From: a virus
DNA length: 35,197 bases
Direction: 5' to 3' (one strand)
IMG/VR virus record: IMGVR_UViG_3300008110_000190
Coordinates: 1-35,197 of that record
A model generated the notes under the pieces. The model was given only the letters and a program-made list of their open reading frames with translations, made no database searches and was not told where the DNA came from. A program made the translations under genes and the position numbers. This document shows positions 25,301 through 33,300 of the stretch, in pieces; within the stretch, counting starts at the first letter, position 1, and each line of letters begins with the position of its first letter.

Positions 25301-28300
25301 GATTTAGATAAACTTGCAAATTTATATAGACAAAACCTTTTAAAATCTAATGATCCCGGATATACATCTGTGGGTACGGATGAATTGATAGAGATTACAA
25401 GAACTAATCTATTAAGTAAAAACAAAGGTAAAATAATAGATATTGAATTTGAAGCACTGACTGTCAGAAATAGATTAATTTCTAAAAACATCGATGCTTT
25501 AATTGATATTGAAAAAATATCAAATGTTCAAAGAGAAAACCTTATCAGTAAAAACAAATATACTGAAGCAAATGGTTTACTTGATGAACAAGCTGGTGTC
25601 ATTAGAAATTCTCTTCTTAATAAAAATGTAGAAGAACTATTCAATCTAGATGCCTTAGCATTAGATATTAGAAGAAATTTAGTTAGTAAAAATCAAATAA
25701 CATATTTTGATTTAGATGCTGAAGCAAAAGATATTAGAAATAAATTACTTGCATCTAATTCTGATACCCCTATAGATTTGGATAAGTTAGGATTACAAAT
25801 CAGAACTTTAACATTAAGTAAAAACGAAAGTAAAAGTATCGATCTTGATAAAATTTCAGCTCAAGAAAGAGATGATTTATTATCAAAAAATGTTGAAACA
25901 AGAATAAATTTAGATTTAATTTCTGAACAATACAGAAAATTGCTTTTAAGTAGTAATGTATTTAAATTATTTGATTTAGATGCAGAGGCTACAGAAATCA
26001 GAAATAGATTAATATCAAAAAATTTAGATAAACTTTTTGATCTGGATGAGCTGGCAACTATTAATAGAACATCTTTATTGAAGTTCAATGAAATTTTACC
26101 AGTCGACCTAGAAAAGGATACAAATAAATTAAGAAATAAATTATTAGCTTTTAATAAAGCTCAATTTATAGATTTAGATACTTTGGCTATACGTCAAAGA
26201 GAAGATCTAATTCAAAAAAATCAAATAAAAGAATTTGATTTAGATGCTTTAGCTCTATCGATAAGAAACACATTACTTACAAGAAATGTTTATGAAATAA
26301 TAAACCTAGATAATTTAGCTTCTCAAGAAAGAAGTATACTTTTATCAAAGAACGAAACTAAAGTAATAGATCTAGATAGACTTGCAAATGAAATTAGAAA
26401 TAATCTAGTTACTAAAAATGTTTATGGTTTAATTGATTTAGATATTTTAGCTAGTTCGGAAAGAAAGAATTTATTAAGTAAAAACGAAATTACATTATTT
26501 GATCTTGATGCTAATGCAGAACCTTTAAGAAATAGTTTATTATCATTCAACCAAAATCAATTTATTGATCTTGATACGATTGCTTTACCTATTAGAACTA
26601 ATACGTTAGCTAAAAATGATACTAAGCAAATTGATTTAGATGCTACTGCAACTGTTCAAAGAAATAACATTTTAAGTAAAAACATAGCATCTAGCATAAA
26701 TCTAGACGCAGAAGCGGAAATTTTAAGAAAATTATTAACTGAAAAAAATCAACCTCAATTTCCTGATTTAGACAAAGAAGCTGCACCTTACAGAAAAGAT
26801 TTATTAGCGAAAAATGCAGAAATTGCTATCATAAATTTAGATGCAATAGCTGCTGCAAATCGTTCAGATATTTTACAGAAAAATGTTGAAAATATTATTG
26901 ATATCGAGAGATTAGCAACACAATCTCGAACAACATTATTAAGTTTCAATCAACCGCAATTTATTGATTTAGATCAGATCTCTGTCGAGCCAAGACAAAA
27001 TGCACTCAATAGCAATAAAAATATTAAGATAATAAATCTTGATGCAATTGCTGCTGAAAACAGAGATGATATTTTAGCTAAAAATAAAACAATAAGAGTT
27101 CAAGATCTTGATCAGGTTGCGGTGCCATTAAGAGCAAATTTATTAGCATTCAATATTCCGGTTTTTGGAAGTTTGGATGCAGTTGCAGAGCCAATAAGAA
27201 CATCGTTATTAAATGCTAATGTAGAAAGATTATTTGACCTTGATCAAATAGCAGCCGGAAACAGAAGTGATCAACTCTCTAAAAATTTAGAAACAACCAT
27301 TGATTTAGATAGCTTAGCTACATCAATAAGATATGGTCTTTTAGCAAATAATACGTCTGATTTGCTAATTGATTTAGATTCTCAAGCACAACAAGAAAGA
27401 TTATTATTATTAGCTAAAAATGTATCAAATTTATTAGTTGATTTAGATGCAGAAGCACAAGGTTTAAGAACTAATTTATTAGCATTTAATCAACCACAAT
27501 TTGTTGATTTAGATGCCGAAGCTATTAGTCAAAGAAATAATTTACTTTCAAAAAATCAACCATCAACTATTGATTTAGATACTAATGCTATAAGTTCAAG
27601 AAATAATTTATTAGCATTTAATCAACCACAGTTTATTGATCTAGATAGTGTAGCAACACCCATAAGAACTAATATGCTTTCCAGCAATGTTCCAAGTATA
27701 ATTGATTTGGATTCATTAGCTGCAGTCGAGAGATTAGATTTATTATCATTCAATATACCAACATTAATAGATCTTGATCAAGTTGCTCAATCTGAAAGAC
27801 AAAATTTATTAGCATTTAATGTTGCTCAATTTATTGACCTTGATACAGTAGCTGCTCCTCAAAGAGCAAATTTATTAGCAAACAATCAAGCTACAATAAT
27901 TGATATAGAAGGAATCGCTGATCAAGAAAGAAATAATTTATTAGCAAGTAATCAACCTCAATTTGTAAATCTTGATGAAGAAGCTGAACCATACAGATTA
28001 AGTTTACTAGCAAAAAATAATCCGGATCCGGATGGAAGTCCCTTGGGCACAAATGTGTTTATTGGAGGGACCAGCGTTTTCTTAGGAGTATCAAATCTTG
28101 ATATTAACGGAGCAATAATTAGAGCACTTAATAAGCTAAAGAATCAATTTATAGCAACATTAGATAGCCCTGATACTGATTTTCCACATTGGAATTTGTT
28201 AGGTCCTGCATTTAATCAAAATTTAAGAGGTAACGGAGATTGGGTTTTCTTTGCTCAGCAAAGACAACTTGAAATGAATGTTATGGGTCTTCAGGGAAGA

Positions 28301-29989
28301 AGATGGGGTGATATTGGGAATGCATTTTATGTACTGAATGGTCTTTCGCCTACACCATATATACCTAATTATTTTGCCAATATGGTTAAAGGGAGAAAAG
28401 AGGCAACAAACTCTGTTCCCATAGAAGTAATAGTAGCAAATAATGGATTGTATCTTTCCAATTCTCCTGAATTAATTCTTAAACCTTTGATTGGTTTAGC
28501 AGGAACACCTGCAGATGAATTAGGTACAGATATTTCAATGATGGCACAAACACTTCCAACACAACAATTGGAAGTGGATTTTAGAAAAAGAAAAAGAGGT
28601 GTTCACAACATAATAAACACTATTAGAAATGGAGAAAACTCATTATTAAATCAAAACTATTTATCTCAATCAAACAAAGAATTCATTATTGGTTATGATA
28701 ATTTTGGTGCTCCACTAAGAGCAAAACAAAGATACACTATAGTAAATCCTTATACTGGGCCTGCGTCTACTAAAAATTTAATTTTCTCAATTGAAAACTT
28801 GGCTATACCGGATACCGCTAATGATAGAGTTATGTATTTCCCGCCATACATAGAAAAGTTTTCACATAACTCAAAAGCAACTTGGACAGAACATACATTC
28901 CTTGGAAGACCTGAGTCATTATATACCTATTCAAAGGGTGACAGATCTGGTACAATTTCTTTTGTTGTTCTCACAGATTATGCTCAAACTGTAGACATGG
29001 GAGTTGACTGGGAAAATTTCAGAACATATGTAGAAACATTTGATAAAAACTTTACTGATACTATGGTTTTTGATGAACCAGTAAGCGGATTGGGAACTCA
29101 AGATCAAGTAGATGCTGAACTTGCAGCCACAAAACAACAATTAATTAATATTGATGAACAAATTAATGTTGTTACTGCAGAAATTAATCAAACAAATCAA
29201 GTAAATCAAGATATTAGTGATTTACAACAGAAAAAAAATGATTTAATTAAACAACAATTATCTCTACAACAAAAAATAGATGATTTAGATAAATCTTTTA
29301 GACCAACTACTAATCCATATTCAGAACAAAGAAAAGGTTTTGATAACGTATATAAAAACTTATTAGACACAGCTAGAGTTCCTGATGGACAATACGGTGA
29401 TGTAGTGAGTATTCTTTCAGATACAACTCAAAGATTGGCTGGAATGAAAAAAGATTTATTATTTCAACCAGCATTCTTTTCGGGATCAAAAGTTGATTTC
29501 AGAAACAGAATGAAATTTTTAGAAAAATTGACTAAACCTTCCAAATCATCATCAGAAAAAACAGGATTTAATTTCACTAATCCCCCAGTATGTAAAATGA
29601 GATTAGGAGATTGGGTTGATCACTATGTGATTTTTGATAGTGTAGATTATGATTATAAAGAAAATAGTTGGACGTTAGATGGTTTTGGAGAAGAAAATGG
29701 TTTGGTAACTGATGGTGTGCAACCTTTAATGGTTTCAGTAACTCTCAGCTTTAAATTGCTTGGTAAATATGGTGCGAGTATCAATCCAAGCTTGGCACCT
29801 CCATTGGCAAGTGATGAAACTGGATTCTTTGGAATATTAAATGATACACCTGATCAAGATATAGCAACTGGTGAGGTTAAAAAAGCAGATTCTGACGTAA
29901 CTCCAAATGCACCAACTACTAACAATATACTAATAACACAAAACCTAGATCAAGCAGCAAATCCTCTACTAACTGAAAATGTTGCATAA
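22316..29989 (+). CDS. Giant 22-residue-repeat protein with C-terminal baseplate/tube-like domain
   Basis: This 2557-residue protein (ATG at 22316; an in-frame TTG at 22313 is possible) has a 38-residue head, then about 83 repeat units (residues 39-1901) of consensus xxxxIDLDxxAxxxRxxLLSKN. The Arg and the final Asn are almost invariant. The C-terminal ~650 residues are globular: WNLLGPAFNQNLRGNGDWVF, LQGRRWGDIGNAFYVLNG, FPPYIEKFSHNSKATWTEHT, PESLYTYSKGDRSGTISFVV, a coiled coil at ~2266-2329 and VCKMRLGDWVDHYVIFDSVD. The TYSKGDRSGTISF and PPVCKMRLGDW patterns recall phage tube-cap/baseplate proteins, but I cannot name a family. Neighbours (tape measure upstream, gp53-like downstream) place it in the tail. 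The repeats may form a long helical rod or solenoid, such as a fibre, collar or second ruler. Low-complexity DNA is in frame throughout, so the protein is real. Confidence 0.85.
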   Translation: MIENFPFESEEEYRQRVKFEEFFGNYTDSVRQILISKNVPNPKNLYDAYKIRKDNLARNQTISANLDENSQYLRSVLLSKNVDNIIDPDKISKEIRETLISKNILLNTDKDLEELSEKTRLSLLAKNESQLYGKLDRTGAAARRNLLPKNEIVNPDSIERYANVTRFNLLSRNLTDIADVEKAAENYRNALLNKNNYEGTNQILDSSSEVQRNNLLAKNSNFNSFDIDKSSEEIRSSLLSKNQIIDNVKNNDFSVVRQFLLAKNNFEEINLDLLASEIRNNTLNKNYYDESIDNSNDYNNYRLSLLSKNENKVTDLDELSKENRDYQLKFNQISKNVSNELADQEEIRKNLLAKNQTNPKDLDQESETLRNKLISKNLSNLINIDLLSINQRSNLLKRNDYTEANGELDNISAIIRNSTLAKNENSERNILEETAIKERLRILSKNLKNVFDIEGLASEIRNNLLSKNTFEGGVNNLLDESSIIQRLNLLAKNENLNREDLELIANRIRTTLVAKNQVIDSADKNFDNTRKSLLARNQNDLIDLDSIAKDFRNASLNKNQIDAFSIDEVSEKIRTSLINKNNIKLFDLDKLAENNRNALLSKNEIISDNDVNSDLIRSSLLSKNQTKTVDLDEEAISSRNRLISKNVSNLIGIDDLSINQRFNLLSKNQNKEIDLDKLGEIQRNNILKYNQFVDIVSNFEEVEILRKNLLARNQNQLIDLDEQAKIQRLNLLNTNQNLNSINLESEVENYRKELLAKNQSVYKDIDEEAIPLRNSLIAKNVSNLINIDILSINQRSNLLSKNYYTEANGELDELSSKIRLPLLSKNQNFGDISLDEVASPERIRLITRNLKKLIDLDLAAIPYREQLLGKNNYDDTFNRILEEIALNPRKNLLAKNKEDFSEELETIARITRTNLLTKNYDINKIIDTTLDTNALEIRRNLLAKNDVVEANLDLISLKARTNSLSKNISYASLDLDLYASQFREELKSKNVPSLNDLDKLANLYRQNLLKSNDPGYTSVGTDELIEITRTNLLSKNKGKIIDIEFEALTVRNRLISKNIDALIDIEKISNVQRENLISKNKYTEANGLLDEQAGVIRNSLLNKNVEELFNLDALALDIRRNLVSKNQITYFDLDAEAKDIRNKLLASNSDTPIDLDKLGLQIRTLTLSKNESKSIDLDKISAQERDDLLSKNVETRINLDLISEQYRKLLLSSNVFKLFDLDAEATEIRNRLISKNLDKLFDLDELATINRTSLLKFNEILPVDLEKDTNKLRNKLLAFNKAQFIDLDTLAIRQREDLIQKNQIKEFDLDALALSIRNTLLTRNVYEIINLDNLASQERSILLSKNETKVIDLDRLANEIRNNLVTKNVYGLIDLDILASSERKNLLSKNEITLFDLDANAEPLRNSLLSFNQNQFIDLDTIALPIRTNTLAKNDTKQIDLDATATVQRNNILSKNIASSINLDAEAEILRKLLTEKNQPQFPDLDKEAAPYRKDLLAKNAEIAIINLDAIAAANRSDILQKNVENIIDIERLATQSRTTLLSFNQPQFIDLDQISVEPRQNALNSNKNIKIINLDAIAAENRDDILAKNKTIRVQDLDQVAVPLRANLLAFNIPVFGSLDAVAEPIRTSLLNANVERLFDLDQIAAGNRSDQLSKNLETTIDLDSLATSIRYGLLANNTSDLLIDLDSQAQQERLLLLAKNVSNLLVDLDAEAQGLRTNLLAFNQPQFVDLDAEAISQRNNLLSKNQPSTIDLDTNAISSRNNLLAFNQPQFIDLDSVATPIRTNMLSSNVPSIIDLDSLAAVERLDLLSFNIPTLIDLDQVAQSERQNLLAFNVAQFIDLDTVAAPQRANLLANNQATIIDIEGIADQERNNLLASNQPQFVNLDEEAEPYRLSLLAKNNPDPDGSPLGTNVFIGGTSVFLGVSNLDINGAIIRALNKLKNQFIATLDSPDTDFPHWNLLGPAFNQNLRGNGDWVFFAQQRQLEMNVMGLQGRRWGDIGNAFYVLNGLSPTPYIPNYFANMVKGRKEATNSVPIEVIVANNGLYLSNSPELILKPLIGLAGTPADELGTDISMMAQTLPTQQLEVDFRKRKRGVHNIINTIRNGENSLLNQNYLSQSNKEFIIGYDNFGAPLRAKQRYTIVNPYTGPASTKNLIFSIENLAIPDTANDRVMYFPPYIEKFSHNSKATWTEHTFLGRPESLYTYSKGDRSGTISFVVLTDYAQTVDMGVDWENFRTYVETFDKNFTDTMVFDEPVSGLGTQDQVDAELAATKQQLINIDEQINVVTAEINQTNQVNQDISDLQQKKNDLIKQQLSLQQKIDDLDKSFRPTTNPYSEQRKGFDNVYKNLLDTARVPDGQYGDVVSILSDTTQRLAGMKKDLLFQPAFFSGSKVDFRNRMKFLEKLTKPSKSSSEKTGFNFTNPPVCKMRLGDWVDHYVIFDSVDYDYKENSWTLDGFGEENGLVTDGVQPLMVSVTLSFKLLGKYGASINPSLAPPLASDETGFFGILNDTPDQDIATGEVKKADSDVTPNAPTTNNILITQNLDQAANPLLTENVA
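22430..28018 (+). repeat. About 83 tandem coding repeats of ~66 bp (22-residue units)
   Basis: Splitting after each conserved [K/R/S/F/A/N]-N gives about 83 units of 19 to 27 residues, modal length 22. Units 1-44 vary in length; units 45-83 are almost all 22 or 23 residues. Consensus is x4-I-D-L-D-x2-A-x3-R-x2-L-L-S/A-K/F-N. Near-identical DNA between late units (for example around 27477-27520 and 27608-27650) points to recent duplication at the 3' side. Confidence 0.95.
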
Positions 29990-29999
29990 TATTTATTTT
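29989..29999 (+). promoter_or_regulatory. Candidate late-promoter motif ATATTTATTTT
   Basis: An exact copy begins on the last base of the giant repeat gene's stop codon and ends 26 bases before the gp53-like ATG, matching the placement before other structural genes. Confidence 0.4.
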
Positions 30000-30025
30000 A
30001 AAAAAACATAATTTAATTTAGAAAA

Positions 30026-30328
30026 ATGGCTTTCTCAAGATACTCACAACTTGCATTTAACGGAGAAATGAAATCTTTTCCTAAAATATTAATTAGTAAA
30101 AGAACAACTGATATATATGTAACTTATAATTCAAATAAGACTAGATTAGATAGGATAGCATCAGAAGCGTATGGTGATGATACTCTTTATTGGATTATAT
30201 TATTAGCTAATCCAAATTATTATATGGAGTTTGATATTCCGAATGGTGCAGTAATAAGAGTTCCAAATCCATTAAGTGAAGTAATCACAGAATTCAATAA
30301 TAAAGTATTAGCAAATAGAAATTCATAA
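30026..30328 (+). CDS. gp53/LysM-like baseplate protein
   Basis: This 100-residue protein has the pattern of the LysM-like small baseplate proteins related to T4 gp53: TRLDRIASEAYGDDTLYWII, then LLANPNYYMEFDIPNGAVIR, then VPNP. The pattern is a LysM motif (helix, YGD-x4-W, Asn, then G-x3-RVPNP). In T4, gp53 helps join wedges around the hub; a tail-tube or tail-X role is an alternative for such short LysM proteins. One base separates it from the hub-hydrolase gene, so the two are co-translated and probably interact. The leader is A-rich (TTAGAAAAATGG). Confidence 0.82.
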   Translation: MAFSRYSQLAFNGEMKSFPKILISKRTTDIYVTYNSNKTRLDRIASEAYGDDTLYWIILLANPNYYMEFDIPNGAVIRVPNPLSEVITEFNNKVLANRNS

Positions 30329-30329
30329 T

Positions 30330-33300
30330 ATGCCTTTAGTAGTACCAGTTGATAGTGATATTAGACCTCAAGACCTTACTCTAGATTTTTATCTTGAAGC
30401 TACACCTATTGGCGGTGGTAAAAAAGATTTTTCAGGTAAAAACACTTATATAATTCAAGCATTTACTGAAAATTTAGGATTTGGAATCACTAGTTTAGAT
30501 ATAGATATAAAACCAAATTTACAACCAGTTGTAAATATTACATTTAAAGATTTATATGGTAACTTGGTTTATAGCAGAGATGAAAGATTCAAATTTGATA
30601 TTTTATTCCAATTACCATATCCAAAATTTAATTTATACATAAAAGGTTATGTTGGTAAACCAGTAAATTTTTTATTGCAAGTAAAATCTGTTAAGACTAC
30701 TTATCAATCTTCTGATGGTAGTTATGAAATAAAAGCCGAATTTATTCCTAATGTATTTGGGTTTTTTGGAGATATACCTTATCAATATCTTTTTGCAGTA
30801 GCAAAATTGAAAGATAAATTTGGAGAGAATACTGAAGGTTCTGAAGGAAATTCTTCTATCATAGAGATAGCAAAAAATGGAATTGAAATAAAACAAAAAA
30901 TACAGCAAGTAGAAGATAAATACAAATTACAAAGAGATACTTTGACTATTTTAGCTGGAGACCCAACTTCAATAGCAACTAGTTATAATCAGGGGACACT
31001 TAAATTTGATTCAATAAGTCCTGACGAGTCTTTGACTTCTGCTGGATTTACTGGTGTCACATTTAATATTAACACAAAAGATCCTAAGGGTAAAGATTAT
31101 ACAATAATTGACTCATCACTAGAAGTAATAGGTAATTCTATACTTGCAAGTATAAATTCTCCAACTACTATAGAGTTTAAATCAACCATACCATCATTAA
31201 GTGCTTTTACACAATCGGACAAAGGAAAAAAACAAATAGAAGATGCAAAAACAATTATAACTTCAAATTTAAATGCTATAACCAAAGCCTCAAGTGCTCA
31301 AGGTTACAGTAGTGTTGAAGATATTTTAATTGATACTCAAACGATCTATAATGTGATGACCAGACTCGCTGGTGATTGTGCTTATATACTGGGATATATT
31401 TTAGAGGGTGGAATTAGTGGCTATAACGCAGACACATCAAGACCTACAAACAACGAAATTTTTGGAAATTATTATCCTTTAATTGAAGAAAATAATTTAG
31501 GGCAAACTTCTGCATTTGGTGAGCAAAAACCTTGGTCACAGGCACCAATAGAATTGAAAAAAGTTGAAGATTTTTGTCAAGCTTTATATGAAGGTGTACA
31601 ACAAGCAGAAACAATAATTCAAGAAGCATCTGATCAAAATAATGCAATTACTGACCAACCTGCAATAGAAGGAGAAAAAATTGCAAAAAGATTAACGAAT
31701 GCTGAACACGTAAAAAATAATCCATATTTGGGACAAAGTGTTGATAAGATAATAACCAATCTAATACAAAGGGCAGGCTTAGCATCTTGCGGATACGCTT
31801 TCAATACATTAGCAGTAGCTCAAACAAACTTAACAGATGCTGAATATGAAAATTTTTCTGACGCAGTCCTTAAATTAAAAGGAACTGACAGAACAACTTT
31901 AAAAACATTTGCAGAGGAAGTAAAACAAATTTTTAATAGCAAAGGAGAACTTACAAAGGAATTTACAGATAAAACAAAAAATAATCCAAATTTAACTTAT
32001 CAAGATTATTTTGCTAGTTATTTTGAAAAAATGGATTTAGCATCCACAAATAAGGAAATATTTTTGAATTCAGATCCAAAAAGTTTAGTTTGTGTTTCCA
32101 TGTTTCAGAATGGAGTCATGTATCATAATCCAAAAGATGTATTAGCTAAATTGACTAGCAAAGCTGCAGGTGCAAACTCATGTTTAAATAAGGGTGGTAA
32201 AGCAGAAATTGTTGCATATATTAGAAATAAAAATGCACCTTTAGATGTGGATCAATTAAATGGAGATCCATCTTCTGATACACAAATGCCTCAGAAAGTA
32301 AAAAATCCGAATTTTCAATTTTTTAAAGTAGAATATAATCCACCAACTGAAGCAAAATACGGAGTATTTATCAATTATGCGGAAATGGTGAATGCTCCCA
32401 CGCCAACTTATAAATCATTGGATAGTTTAATTTTACCAGTAATAACTGGTCAAACCATTTCTGGATACGAACAAGCACAAAAAGAGGATTATTTAGTAAG
32501 GTTAGTTTCACAAACACAATTATCATCACCAGCAGATTATGTTACAAGTCTAAAAAATGAAACAGTTAGGAGCAATCTATGGTTTTATTGTAGTAAAATC
32601 TTGAACTTAACTTCCGGAACTGAAGAAGAACAAGAAAAAAGATTAAAAGATAAACAAGAGGCAGAAAATAAAGATGCTGTTTCGAGAGGTGAAACTCCTA
32701 CAGAAATTGTGACCGTCGGTGCCGTTGAGCCGTACTCACGAGATGATGGACAAATAAATGCAGTATATACACAGTTTCACCATATTTGTCAAGCTTGGAT
32801 TTCTTTAGCTACTACAGAAAATAGTGATGCATTACCAGATGGAACTGACGTTAATTTAAGGACAGTGTTGGAGAAAAAATACAGAAGTACTGATGGTACA
32901 TCTGCATTCTATTTAAATTTCAATTATCCACTTGTTATAGATAATCCGGCAGTGGATATAAGGGATGCTATTATTAATACAGATCCCTTATTGGAAAATA
33001 ACACTTCTACTTCTACGCTGAATATGATGCAAAACATATGTCAGTTAAATAACTTTTTATTACAACCTATACCAGCAGGTTTTACCAGTGATTTAAAAGA
33101 TTTATTTAAACCCCAGCCAAATATAGATTATAGCAATGCAGTAGGTAGAAATGCACTTTCAATTATTTGGGCACCAACACCTGAAAATAGATTGACCAAA
33201 AATGATAATAGTCCTATTTATCCAGATAAAAATTTTCTAAAAACTTTAGACAATTTAAAAACAGATATAATAGCCTTTCAATTTGGTAGTCCTAATAATG

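Noticed and set aside
22430-28018. Possible CRISPR array or non-coding satellite, because of ~66-bp spaced repeats
   Set aside because: The frame is open throughout, changes between units follow codon positions, and repeats are degenerate with no constant repeat/spacer alternation.
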